Shown here: in pieces, positions 48,276 to 56,751 of the stretch
How positions within the stretch are numbered: position 1 is the first letter of the stretch
Layout: every line of letters begins with the position of its first letter
NCBI RefSeq assembly: GCF_013359595.1
Contig: NZ_JABFMP010000008.1
Location: 124,001-188,000 of the forward strand
Origin: Pseudomonas sp. C1C7
Lineage (GTDB): Bacteria > Pseudomonadota > Gammaproteobacteria > Pseudomonadales > Pseudomonadaceae
Reading direction: 5' to 3'
DNA length: 64,000 bases
The notes under the pieces: model-generated
Databases searched by the model: none
What the model saw: only the letters and a program-made list of their open reading frames with translations
Told to the model about the DNA's origin: nothing
Made by a program: the position numbers and the translations under genes

Positions 48276-48299
48276 CTGTGGCGAGGGGGCTTGCCACAG
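48276..48299. repeat. Single short REP-like palindrome between ilvA and rpiA
   Basis: CTGTGGCGAGGGGGCTTGCC with a CACAG end. This is the only REP-like element I found in a divergent region, and it has no partner copy. Confidence 0.55.
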
Positions 48300-48407
48300 G
48301 GATGAACCGCAAGCCACAGCCATCCCGCCAATCGGGCAATGACCTTCCCCGCCCCGAAGCCTATAATGCCGGCCTTTCGTTCCCCTCTTCGGCACCTCGG
48401 AGCCCGC

Positions 48408-49082
48408 ATGACCCAGGATCAACTCAAACAGGCAGTGGCTCAGGCCGCCGTCGACTTCATCCTCCCGAAACTCGACGACAAGAGCATTGTCGGGGTCGGC
48501 ACCGGCTCCACCGCCAACTGCTTCATCGACGCACTGGCCAAGCACAAGGCCGCCTTCGATGGCGCGGTGGCCAGTTCCGAAGCCACTGCCGCGCGCCTCA
48601 AGGGCCACGGCATTCCGGTGTACGAACTGAACACCGTCAGCGACCTTGAGTTCTACGTCGACGGCGCCGATGAAAGTGACGAACACCTGAACCTGATCAA
48701 GGGCGGCGGCGCAGCCCTGACCCGCGAGAAGATCGTCGCGGCCGTGGCCAAGACCTTCATCTGCATTGCCGACGCCAGCAAGCTGGTGCCGGTGCTCGGC
48801 GCCTTCCCGCTGCCGGTGGAAGTGATCCCGATGGCCCGCAGCCACGTGGCCCGCCAGCTGGTGAAACTGGGCGGCGACCCGGTTTACCGCGAAGGCGTGG
48901 TGACCGATAACGGCAACATCATCCTCGATGTGTTCAACATGCAGATCACCAACCCGGTTGAGCTGGAAACCCGGATCAATGCGATCGTGGGCGTGGTCAC
49001 CAACGGCCTGTTCGCGGCGCGGCCGGCGGATTTGCTGTTGCTGGGGACGAGTGAGGGCGTGAAGACCCTCAAGGCCAAGTAA
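48408..49082 (+). CDS. rpiA: Ribose-5-phosphate isomerase A
   Basis: Interconverts ribose-5-phosphate and ribulose-5-phosphate. 224 residues. [16 protein letters not shown] and [19 protein letters not shown] contain the active-site aspartates; further motifs are normal. The ATG at 48408 follows CTCGGAGC. An earlier ATG 69 bases upstream would give an odd extension. Transcribed away from ilvA. Confidence 0.97.
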   Translation: MTQDQLKQAVAQAAVDFILPKLDDKSIVGVGTGSTANCFIDALAKHKAAFDGAVASSEATAARLKGHGIPVYELNTVSDLEFYVDGADESDEHLNLIKGGGAALTREKIVAAVAKTFICIADASKLVPVLGAFPLPVEVIPMARSHVARQLVKLGGDPVYREGVVTDNGNIILDVFNMQITNPVELETRINAIVGVVTNGLFAARPADLLLLGTSEGVKTLKAK

Positions 49083-49112
49083 CCCACCTTTTTGTGGGCT
49101 GATGAAATACCT

Positions 49113-49190
49113 GTGCGGGCTTGCTCGCGAAGGCGGTGTGTCAGGCAGTATTGATGTCGACTGACACACCGCTTTGGCGAGCAAGCCCGC
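49113..49190. repeat. REP pair with conserved loop after rpiA
   Basis: Outer arms TGCGGGCTTGCTCGCG and complement; the inner part contains GGTGTGTCAG and CTGACACACC around TATTGATGTCGA. The loop resembles that of the element at 51349. Convergent junction. Confidence 0.85.
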
Positions 49191-49215
49191 CCCCACAATT
49201 GTTTTTGGGTTGCTT

Positions 49216-50133
49216 TCAAGGCTGCGCGGGTTTCTTGAAGACGTAAAACAGATTCGGCTCACTCACCAGATACATCGTCCCCTCGTCATCCATCGCGATC
49301 CCTTCCGCCTGGGGCACGGTCTTTTGCAGCCCCTGGCTGCCCTTGCGCAAGGCCATGGTACTCAGCGGCCTGCCGTCCACATCCAGCTCAAGAATCAGCC
49401 GCGACTCGTCGGACAGCGCCATCAAGTGACCACTGCGCTCGTCGTACTGCAGGCTCGACAGGTCACGCACGAACATCCCGGCATCGCGCTTGGGGTTGTT
49501 GATGACGTGCACCGCGTAGGATTTTTCCGGATTGAAGTGCGGAAAACCGTGCACTTCATAGATCAGCATCGGGTCGCGCTCCTTGGCCACGAACAAGCGC
49601 TTGCCCACCGAATCGTAGGCCAGCCCCTCGAAGCCCTTGTTGCTGCTCATGTGCACACCCAGGGTCATCTGCTCGGCATCCGCCGCATCGATGAACGTGG
49701 TGTCATGCTCGACACGGACCTTGATCAGGCGCTGCTGATATTCGTCGGTGATCACGTAGGTGTCGGCGCTGATGAACTCGACGGCCTCCGGATCGCCGAA
49801 ACCGACCAGCGCGATGCGCCGCAGGATCTTGCCGTCGAGGGAAAGCTCGATCAGTTCCGAGTTCTGGTTGGTCACGGTAAACAGGCTTTTGCGCACCGGG
49901 TCGAAGGTCAATGCCGACACATCGTCGTCCAGGCCGTCGATGACCTGCCCCTCCACGACCACCCGGTACTGGTCCAGGCCGATGGATTGCGCATTCATCG
50001 GCTGCCAGCGCGTCTGCAGGTTGAACCACGCGCGCTCGAACAGGCGCAGGTACTGACCGATCGCGATCAACAGGATCAACGCAATCATCAACACCAAGAG
50101 AATCAGCGGTCTGGGGCGGGTAAATCGGCGCAT
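49216..50133 (-). CDS. SdiA-regulated family protein, copy 1
   Basis: 305 residues. One N-terminal membrane segment (about 10-28, LILLVLMIALILLIAIG) is followed by a periplasmic beta-propeller-like domain, with motifs such as SALTFDPVRKSLFTVTNQNSEL and GFEGLAYDSVGKRLFVAKER. The SdiA-regulated/YjiK family name comes from an E. coli gene; the function is not known. A second copy lies directly upstream at 50269, probably from a tandem duplication. Confidence 0.87.
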   Translation of the reverse strand: MRRFTRPRPLILLVLMIALILLIAIGQYLRLFERAWFNLQTRWQPMNAQSIGLDQYRVVVEGQVIDGLDDDVSALTFDPVRKSLFTVTNQNSELIELSLDGKILRRIALVGFGDPEAVEFISADTYVITDEYQQRLIKVRVEHDTTFIDAADAEQMTLGVHMSSNKGFEGLAYDSVGKRLFVAKERDPMLIYEVHGFPHFNPEKSYAVHVINNPKRDAGMFVRDLSSLQYDERSGHLMALSDESRLILELDVDGRPLSTMALRKGSQGLQKTVPQAEGIAMDDEGTMYLVSEPNLFYVFKKPAQP

Positions 50134-50268
50134 GGACGCAAGCTCGGAATCAAAACAGGCGGATGAAATATCACGGCTGTCTGAATTAAAGCTTAAAGGT
50201 CACAACCTGAAATAAACACGCCTTCCCGTGCAGGAGCAGTCTGCGGCAGCTCCTGCAGGGGGCGGGGG

Positions 50269-51195
50269 TTATTTCTGTTTTTCGAAGCGGTAGAAGAGGT
50301 TCGGCTCGCTGACGATGTACAGCGTGCCCGCCTCGTCCATGGTCACGCCTTCGGCGCGGGGAATGGTGTTTTTCAGGCCGTTGAAGCCGCGCAGCAGGGT
50401 CATGAAGCTGACCTGCTCACCCTTTTCGTCCAGCTCCAGCAGCAGATGGGAGTCGGCGGACAGCACCAGGGCGTGGCCGGTACGCGGGTCGATGGCCAGG
50501 GCCGACAGATTGCGTATATCCAGTTCATCACTGGCCAGTTTCTGCTTGTCGCCGATCAATTTCTGGCCGTCGCTCTTCCAGGTGAACAGTGCTGGCGGAC
50601 GCTCTTCGCCCAGCAACAGTTGCTGATTGCGCGCATCCCAGGCGACAGCCTCGAACGCTTTGTTCTGGTCTTTCGAAGGGCCGAGATCGTATTTGGGGAA
50701 ATCGGCGATGTTCAGTTCACGGGTCGTGGCATCGACCTTGACGATGGTCACCATGTGGTCGCGCTCGTCGACGATCGCCAGCAGGCCATTGCCCAGCACG
50801 GTGACAGCCTCAGGATTGCTCCAGCCCACCAGCGGCATCTTGCGCAGCACGTCGCCCTGCAAAGTCAGTTCGGCCAGGAACGGGTTTTTGCCCATCACCG
50901 AAAACAGGGTCTTGGTCTGCGGATCGTAGGCCACGTCCGAAGCCTCGTCCTTTTCCATGCCCGGCAGCGGCTTGGCGTCGATCACCGCGTGGTAATCCGG
51001 CAGCCAGATGCTTTCCTGCTTCTGGGCAGTGGTTTCGAAGCGCTCCTTCACCCACAACACGCCACGGTCATCCCAATGCATGGCAAACGCGACGCCGTAG
51101 GCAACCACGGCCACCAGCAACAACCAGGTGTACCAGCGCAGGGCGAAGCGCGAACGGCGAGCGTGTTTGAGTGAAGGCAGGGGTTGGGTGGCCAT
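50269..51195 (-). CDS. SdiA-regulated family protein, copy 2
   Basis: 308 residues, same layout as copy 1: membrane anchor near residues 20-40 (WYTWLLLVAVVAYGVAFAM), then the propeller-like domain. Corresponding motifs are DVAYDPQTKTLFSVMGKNPFLAELTL and AFEAVAWDARNQQLLLGEERP. Both copies end in ITRAEGVTMDE / AEGIAMDDEG-like segments and SEPNLFY[VR]F. The two genes share the strand, 135 bases apart, so the region could be one operon. No enzyme residues known for the family. Confidence 0.87.
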   Translation of the reverse strand: MATQPLPSLKHARRSRFALRWYTWLLLVAVVAYGVAFAMHWDDRGVLWVKERFETTAQKQESIWLPDYHAVIDAKPLPGMEKDEASDVAYDPQTKTLFSVMGKNPFLAELTLQGDVLRKMPLVGWSNPEAVTVLGNGLLAIVDERDHMVTIVKVDATTRELNIADFPKYDLGPSKDQNKAFEAVAWDARNQQLLLGEERPPALFTWKSDGQKLIGDKQKLASDELDIRNLSALAIDPRTGHALVLSADSHLLLELDEKGEQVSFMTLLRGFNGLKNTIPRAEGVTMDEAGTLYIVSEPNLFYRFEKQK

Positions 51196-51348
51196 GGGGT
51201 ATTCATCCGGGAATCGAGGCTACGGGTAATAGCACAAATGAGCTTGGCTCAGACGCCAAAAACCCCGGGATTATCCAGAGAGGGTGTGAAAAAAACGGGA
51301 AATGGCTGGATTGCCCTGAACGGGACTAACAAGAACACCCCAAAACGA

Positions 51349-51442
51349 CTGTAGGAGCGAAGCTTGCTCGCGAATGCGGTGCATCAGACGACATTGTTGT
51401 CGACTGACACTACGCCTTCGCGAGCAAGCTTCGCTCCTACAG
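51349..51442. repeat. REP pair with conserved loop upstream of the SdiA-family pair
   Basis: Outer arms CTGTAGGAGCGAAGCTTGC and complement. The loop holds TTGTTGTCGACTGACAC, which resembles the loop at 49113. Lies between two leftward genes. Confidence 0.9.
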
Positions 51443-51453
51443 GGGTATCCGGG

Positions 51454-52119
51454 CTAGCGAACGCTGCTGGTAAAGCGGCTGGCGCCCGGCAATTCGAGCA
51501 CCAGTTCATCGCCGACATTCAGCGGACCGACGCCCACCGGCGTGCCGGTCAGGATCACGTCACCGGCCTGCAGCGAAAAGCAGCCGGCCATGTGCTGGAT
51601 CATCGGCACGATCGGGTTGAGCATGGCGCTGCTGTTGCCGTCCTGGCGAACTTCGCCGTTGATGGTCAGGCGAATGCCGATGTCCGTCAGGTCGGCAAAG
51701 GTGCTGCCGGACACGAACGGGGCGATCACCGCCGCGCCGTCGAAGGACTTGGCGATTTCCCAGGGCAGGCCCTTGGACTTCAGCTCGGCCTGCTTGTCCC
51801 GCAGGGTCAGGTCCAGCGCCGGGGCGAAGCCGGAAATGGCGTCGAGCACTTCTTCACGGCTCGGCTTGGTCGACAACGGCTTGCCGATCAGCACCGCGAT
51901 TTCCGCCTCGTAATGCACCGAACCGCGCTCGGTCGGAATGCTGAAACCACCTTCCAGCGGCACCACACAACTGCCCGGCTTGATGAACAGCAGCGGTTCG
52001 GTAGGCACCGGATTGTCCAGTTCCTTGGCGTGTTCGGCGTAGTTACGGCCGATGCACACCACTTTACCCAGCGGGAAGTGAATACGCGTACCGTCGACAT
52101 ACTGGTGCTGATAGCTCAT
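51454..52119 (-). CDS. Fumarylacetoacetate hydrolase (FAH) family protein
   Basis: 221 residues, the short FAH fold as in YcgM/FAHD1-type acylpyruvases or oxaloacetate decarboxylases. Metal ligands are in CIGRNYAEHAKELDN and YEAEIAVLIGK; a third set is near DLTLRD. Substrate unknown, likely a 2,4-diketo or oxo acid. It is downstream of the D-2-hydroxyglutarate dehydrogenase-like gene on the same strand by 37 bases, so cotranscription is likely. Confidence 0.88.
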   Translation of the reverse strand: MSYQHQYVDGTRIHFPLGKVVCIGRNYAEHAKELDNPVPTEPLLFIKPGSCVVPLEGGFSIPTERGSVHYEAEIAVLIGKPLSTKPSREEVLDAISGFAPALDLTLRDKQAELKSKGLPWEIAKSFDGAAVIAPFVSGSTFADLTDIGIRLTINGEVRQDGNSSAMLNPIVPMIQHMAGCFSLQAGDVILTGTPVGVGPLNVGDELVLELPGASRFTSSVR

Positions 52120-52156
52120 GGAACGACTCCTGGTTCGTAGCGCTTAAATTCAAAAC

Positions 52157-53551
52157 TCAAACAGCGAAAATCTTGCCCGGGTTCATGATCCCGTTCGGGT
52201 CGAACACCGCCTTGACCGCCTTCATGTACTCGATCTCGGCCGGCGAACGGCTGTAAGTCAGGTAGTCCCGCTTGGTCATGCCCACGCCGTGCTCGGCGGA
52301 AATCGATCCCTTGTACTTCTCCACGATCTCGAACACCCACTTGTTGACGGTCGCGCACTTGGCGAAAAACTCGTCCTTGCTCAGGTCATCCGGCTTGAGG
52401 ATGTTCAAGTGCAGGTTGCCGTCGCCGATGTGGCCGTACCAGACAACTTCGAAGTCCGGATAGTGTTCGCCGACGATCGCATCGATTTCCTTGAGGAATG
52501 CTGGGACTTTCGACACAGTGACCGAAATGTCGTTCTTGTATGGCGTCCAGTGGGAAATGGTTTCGGAGATGTACTCGCGCAGCTTCCACAGGTTCTGCAG
52601 CTGGGTTTCGCTCTGACTCATCACGCCGTCCAGCACCCAGCCCTGCTCTACGCAGTGCTCGAAGGTTTCCAGGGCCAGGTTGGCGACTTCTTCAGTGGTC
52701 GCCTCGAACTCCAGCAGCACGTAGAACGGGCAATCGGTTTCAAACGGCGCCGGGACGTCGCCGCGACCCATGATCCTGGCCAGAGCCTTGTCGGAGAAGA
52801 ACTCGAAGGCGGTCAGGTCGAGCTTGCCCTGGAACGCGTGCAGCACCGGCATGATCGAGTCGAAATCGGCGGTGCCCAGGACCATCGCGGTGAGGTTTTT
52901 CGGGGCGCGGTCCAGGCGCATGGTGGCTTCGACGACGAAACCCAGGGTGCCTTCGGAGCCGATGAACAGCTGGCGCATGTCGTAGCCGGTGGCGTTCTTG
53001 ATCAGGTCGCGGTTCAGTTCCAGCACGTCACCCTTGCCAGTGACCACTTTCATGCCGGCGACCCAATTACGGGTCATACCGTAGCGAATGACCTTGATCC
53101 CGCCGGCATTGGTACCGATATTGCCGCCAATCTGGCTGGAACCGGCGGAAGCGAAGTCCACCGGGTAGTACAGGCCCTTTTCTTCGGCGACGTTCTGCAG
53201 ATGCTCGGTGACCACACCCGGCTGACAGACGGCGGTGCGGTCGGTGAGGTTCACGTCGAGGATCTGATTCATGTAGTCGAACGAGACGACGACCTCGCCA
53301 TTGGCCGCCACCGCCGCGGCGGAAAGCCCGGTACGGCCGCCGGACGGCACCAGCGCGACCTTGTGTCTGTTGGCCCACAGGACGATGGCCTGGACCTGTT
53401 CGGTGGTCTTGGGAAACACGATGGCCGTGGGGGCCGGAGGGAAATGCTTGGTCCAGTCCTTGCCGTAGGCGTTCAGCGATTCGGCATCGGTCAACACCTT
53501 GCCTGGCTCAACCAGGGTCTTCAGCTCTTCAATCACGGCAGGACTGGTCAT
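52157..53551 (-). CDS. FAD-linked D-2-hydroxyglutarate dehydrogenase-like oxidase
   Basis: 464 residues: PCMH-type FAD-binding domain (about 45-220, LVPSGGRTGLSAAAVA, SAGSSQIGGNIGTNAGGIKVI) and the FAD-oxidase C-terminal domain ending in EHGVGMTKRDYL and MNPGKIF. The start at 53551 has GAGAG upstream; a longer frame adds ten residues. The gene is divergent from serA, and in Pseudomonas the neighbour of serA is a D2HG dehydrogenase that recycles the 2-hydroxyglutarate made by SerA. So D2HG is a better guess than lactate or glycolate. Confidence 0.9.
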   Translation of the reverse strand: MTSPAVIEELKTLVEPGKVLTDAESLNAYGKDWTKHFPPAPTAIVFPKTTEQVQAIVLWANRHKVALVPSGGRTGLSAAAVAANGEVVVSFDYMNQILDVNLTDRTAVCQPGVVTEHLQNVAEEKGLYYPVDFASAGSSQIGGNIGTNAGGIKVIRYGMTRNWVAGMKVVTGKGDVLELNRDLIKNATGYDMRQLFIGSEGTLGFVVEATMRLDRAPKNLTAMVLGTADFDSIMPVLHAFQGKLDLTAFEFFSDKALARIMGRGDVPAPFETDCPFYVLLEFEATTEEVANLALETFEHCVEQGWVLDGVMSQSETQLQNLWKLREYISETISHWTPYKNDISVTVSKVPAFLKEIDAIVGEHYPDFEVVWYGHIGDGNLHLNILKPDDLSKDEFFAKCATVNKWVFEIVEKYKGSISAEHGVGMTKRDYLTYSRSPAEIEYMKAVKAVFDPNGIMNPGKIFAV

Positions 53552-53754
53552 CGACAGAACTCTCGAACAATTCATGGTCATCCTGAGAACGCTTCACGTC
53601 GCAGGAATGAGTGTTTAGCGGGGGCGTATGCTAGCATACCGACCCCGCAGCATAGTGCCCAAGGGCGATTCTGCGGCGACGGCCTGGTTGCCGTCCCGGT
53701 CAGCCTCTGTTGACCATTTCCTGCCATTTTTCTCCGGGATACAGGTTTACGCAG

Positions 53755-54984
53755 ATGAGCAAGACTTCTCTCGACAAGAGCAAGATCAAGTTCCTTCTTC
53801 TCGAAGGCGTCCATCAATCGGCTGTCGACGTCCTCAAGGCGGCGGGCTACACCAGCATCGAGTACCTCACAGGTTCTCTGCCGGAAGCCCAGCTCAAGGA
53901 AAAGATCGCTGATGCTCACTTCATCGGCATTCGCTCCCGCACTCAACTGACTGAAGAGATCTTCGATCACGCGAAGAAACTCGTCGCTGTCGGCTGTTTC
54001 TGCATCGGCACCAACCAGGTCGACCTGGACGCGGCACGCGAGCGCGGTATCGCCGTGTTCAACGCCCCGTACTCCAACACCCGTTCCGTAGCCGAACTGG
54101 TGCTGGCCGAAGCGATCCTGTTGCTGCGCGGCATCCCTGAGAAGAACGCTTCCTGCCACCGTGGCGGCTGGATCAAGAGCGCGGCCAACTCCTTCGAGAT
54201 CCGCGGCAAGAAGCTGGGCATCGTCGGTTATGGCTCGATCGGTACTCAACTGTCCGTCCTGGCCGAAGGCCTGGGCATGCAGGTTTACTTCTACGACACC
54301 GTGACCAAGCTGCCGCTGGGCAACGCCACCCAGGTCGGCAACCTGCACGAGCTGCTGGGCATGTCCGACATCGTGACCCTGCACGTTCCTGAAACCGCTG
54401 CGACCCAGTGGATGATCGGCGAGAAGGAAATCCGCGCCATCAAGAAGGGCGGCATCCTGATCAACGCCGCGCGCGGCACCGTGGTCGAGCTGGACCACCT
54501 GGCTGCCGCCATCAAGGACAAGCACCTGATCGGCGCGGCCATCGACGTATTCCCGGTGGAGCCTCGCTCCAACGACGAAGAGTTCGAAAGCCCGCTGCGT
54601 GGCCTGGACAACGTGATCCTGACCCCGCACATCGGTGGTTCCACTGCCGAGGCGCAAGCCAACATCGGTCTGGAAGTGGCCGAGAAGCTGGTCAAGTACA
54701 GCGACAACGGTACTTCGGTATCGTCCGTGAACTTCCCGGAAGTGGCCCTGCCGGCTCACCCTGGCAAGCACCGTCTGCTGCACATCCACGAGAACATCCC
54801 GGGTGTGATGAGCGAGATCAACAAGGTCTTCGCCGAAAACGGCATCAACATCTCCGGTCAGTTCCTGCAGACCAACGACAAGGTCGGCTACGTGGTGATC
54901 GACGTGGACGCCGAGTACTCGGAACTGGCGCAAGAGAAGCTGCAGCACGTAAACGGCACTATCCGTAGTCGGGTGCTTTTCTAA
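53755..54984 (+). CDS. serA: D-3-phosphoglycerate dehydrogenase SerA
   Basis: First step of serine synthesis. 409 residues, E. coli type: substrate domain, NAD-binding domain with GKKLGIVGYGSIGTQLSVLA, catalytic ILTPHIGGSTAEA, and a C-terminal ACT domain (HRLLHIHENIPGVMSEINKV) for serine inhibition. The start at 53755 gives MSKTSLDKSKIKFLLLEGVH. Longer frames begin in unrelated sequence. Followed by a strong terminator. Confidence 0.98.
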   Translation: MSKTSLDKSKIKFLLLEGVHQSAVDVLKAAGYTSIEYLTGSLPEAQLKEKIADAHFIGIRSRTQLTEEIFDHAKKLVAVGCFCIGTNQVDLDAARERGIAVFNAPYSNTRSVAELVLAEAILLLRGIPEKNASCHRGGWIKSAANSFEIRGKKLGIVGYGSIGTQLSVLAEGLGMQVYFYDTVTKLPLGNATQVGNLHELLGMSDIVTLHVPETAATQWMIGEKEIRAIKKGGILINAARGTVVELDHLAAAIKDKHLIGAAIDVFPVEPRSNDEEFESPLRGLDNVILTPHIGGSTAEAQANIGLEVAEKLVKYSDNGTSVSSVNFPEVALPAHPGKHRLLHIHENIPGVMSEINKVFAENGINISGQFLQTNDKVGYVVIDVDAEYSELAQEKLQHVNGTIRSRVLF

Positions 54985-54986
54985 AG

Positions 54987-55050
54987 CAGCTACAAGCTAC
55001 AAGCGGCAAGTTGATGATTGCTTGCGGCTTATAGCTTGAAGCTTGCAGCT
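54987..55050. repeat. Palindromic repeat after serA, different family
   Basis: AGCTACAAGCTACAAGC and AGCTTGAAGCTTGCAGCT are broadly complementary around a short loop with GGCAAG and CTTGCGGC. Resembles another known Pseudomonas REP type built on GCTTGAAGC; unlike the two families above. Confidence 0.6.
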
Positions 55051-55052
55051 CA

Positions 55053-55091
55053 ATAAAAAAGGGAGCCCCGGAACGGGCTCCCTTTTTTATT
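55053..55091. terminator. Bidirectional terminator between serA and the DUF4399 gene
   Basis: Stem GGGAGCCC / GGGCTCCC with loop CGGAAC, flanked by AAAAAA and TTTTTT. Its right side touches the stop codon of the DUF4399 gene. Confidence 0.93.
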
Positions 55092-55512
55092 TGACGTTGA
55101 CGGTGATCTTTTCTGAAACGATCGGCGGATCGAACGGCATGTGGTTCGCATCACCCAATTCCAGCTGCAGGGTGTGCTCGCCCGGGGTCAGCGTCACTTC
55201 CGCCTGGGTCTGTGCCTTGCCGAAGTGAACATGGTTGGCATCGCTTGGAATCGGCTGGCCGGCGGCCGGCAATTGATCCACGTCGATCAGCAGATGGTGA
55301 TGGCCGGTGTTCTTGGTAGGGTCGCCGGCAGGCGCCAGCGAAACGTTTTCAACAGCGAACTTGACCATGAAGGTCTTCGGAACCGTGCCGCCGTCCTTGG
55401 GAGATACGATGGACACTTCGGCACCTTTCGGCGCGGGCGTCGCCGCACTGGCCAACACTGAAACACCCATCAACAGGCCAGCCAAAGCAGCACGTGACAT
55501 AAAGGATTTCAT
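55087..55512 (-). CDS. DUF4399 exported protein
   Basis: 141 residues with a signal peptide (MKSFMSRAALAGLLMGVSVL ending ASA). The rest is one DUF4399 domain (about 31-138) with histidines in NTGHHHLLIDVDQLP and ANHVHFGKAQTQAEVTL. These could bind metal. Function unknown. The stop codon lies inside the terminator stem. Divergent from the SBP_bac_3 gene. Confidence 0.88.
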   Translation of the reverse strand: MKSFMSRAALAGLLMGVSVLASAATPAPKGAEVSIVSPKDGGTVPKTFMVKFAVENVSLAPAGDPTKNTGHHHLLIDVDQLPAAGQPIPSDANHVHFGKAQTQAEVTLTPGEHTLQLELGDANHMPFDPPIVSEKITVNVK

Positions 55513-55646
55513 TCTCTTCTCCAGTTTTTCCGTAAAATTCGCGTGACCATCACAACTTCATGGTCAATCGTTGTCGAAGGCACTCGACAACCATAGCAAA
55601 GCGCGCCTGAACCAGAGCGTCGCCATAATGAATTCAAGGAGTGACC

Positions 55647-56234
55647 ATGCGCTTTCTGCCTGGCCTGATCTGTCTGCTACCCCTTTTGAGCCATTTGGCT
55701 CACGCCGAACTGATTGACGATGTGAACGACCGCGGTGAATTGCGCATCGCCCTCGAGGCCAACACCCCACCTTTCAACTTCAAGAAAGACGACAAGCTCG
55801 ATGGTTTCGAAGTCGAGTTGGGTCAAATGCTGGCCAACGAACTGGATGTGCGCGCCGACTTCGTCGTCACCGATGCCAACGATCTGTTGACCGGTGTCGA
55901 GAGCGGCAAATACGACATCGCCATCAATCACATTACACAGACCCCGGCGCTCGCGGATCGTTTCGACTTCAGCAAGCCTTACATTCAAACCAGCACGCAA
56001 TTGATCGCGAAGAAGGACGAGCAGCCGCAGTCGATCCTGCTGGTGCAGTCGCTGACGGAAGAAAAACCCAAGGCTGCGCCGACGGTGAACCTGTCGATAC
56101 CGTTTCAGAAGGGCAACCCGGCGTTTCATGCGAGCCTGGAGAATGCGCTGCAGCGGATCAAGGGCGATGGTCGGTTGCAGGCGCTGGAGGAGAAGTGGTT
56201 TGGGGCGGAGTCGGGGGTTGCGGCTAAACCCTGA
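55647..56234 (+). CDS. Periplasmic SBP_bac_3-type substrate-binding protein
   Basis: 195 residues, short for an amino-acid binding protein. Signal peptide (FLPGLICLLPLLSHLAHA) then ELRIALEANTPPFNFKKDDKLDGFEVELG, the typical amino-acid-binding-protein start. The second lobe looks shortened: after GKYDIAINHITQTPALADRFDFSKPY the usual hinge-to-hinge segment is compressed. The start at 55647 follows AAGGAG. No permease or ATPase adjoins, so it may be an orphan receptor. Confidence 0.87.
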   Translation: MRFLPGLICLLPLLSHLAHAELIDDVNDRGELRIALEANTPPFNFKKDDKLDGFEVELGQMLANELDVRADFVVTDANDLLTGVESGKYDIAINHITQTPALADRFDFSKPYIQTSTQLIAKKDEQPQSILLVQSLTEEKPKAAPTVNLSIPFQKGNPAFHASLENALQRIKGDGRLQALEEKWFGAESGVAAKP

Positions 56235-56263
56235 GATCACTGAATAACCCACTGTGGGGTTTG

Positions 56264-56749
56264 TCAGTGCTGTGCGGCCAGCGCCTCAGCCGCCTCGGCC
56301 AGCTCCAGCTCACTGAACACCAGCACACCATGGCGCTTGAGTAACGCCGCCGTCACGCCCTCGCCGCTGACCTTCACTCCACTGAACGTCCCGTCATACG
56401 TCAGCCGGTTGCCGCAGGACGGGCTGTTGGCCTTGAGAATGGCGATGCGGATGCCGTGCTGTTGCACCAGTTCCAGCGCCTGATGAGCCCCGGACAGAAA
56501 CTGTGCGCTGACATCCTCTCCCTCGGTGGTGATGACCGCCGCGCGTCCTTCCAGCACCTCCACACCCTGCCCGCCCGGAATTTCCGCCGCCGCTCGCGGT
56601 GTTGGCAAACCGCCGGCAACCTCAGGACACAAGGGCACGACCCGACCTTCGTCGAGCCAAACCTGCAACTGATCGAACGGTCCGCTGGCACCGCCGTCGT
56701 AGCGCACGCGGTGACCCAGCAGGCAGCGGCTTACCAGGATTTTCTGCAT
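56264..56749 (-). CDS. DUF523 protein, TudS-like thiouracil desulfidase family
   Basis: 161 residues. DUF523 includes TudS, a [4Fe-4S] enzyme that removes sulfur from 2-thiouracil. The three cysteines expected for the cluster are here: Cys9 (SRCLLG), Cys41 (PLCPEVAGGLPTPR) and Cys112 (NSPSCG). Glu43 and Ser109 next to them are also typical. Downstream of a 2OG-Fe(II) oxygenase gene, two bases apart, so both may be made together. Thio-base salvage is inference. Confidence 0.9.
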   Translation of the reverse strand: MQKILVSRCLLGHRVRYDGGASGPFDQLQVWLDEGRVVPLCPEVAGGLPTPRAAAEIPGGQGVEVLEGRAAVITTEGEDVSAQFLSGAHQALELVQQHGIRIAILKANSPSCGNRLTYDGTFSGVKVSGEGVTAALLKRHGVLVFSELELAEAAEALAAQH

Positions 56750-56751
56750 GA

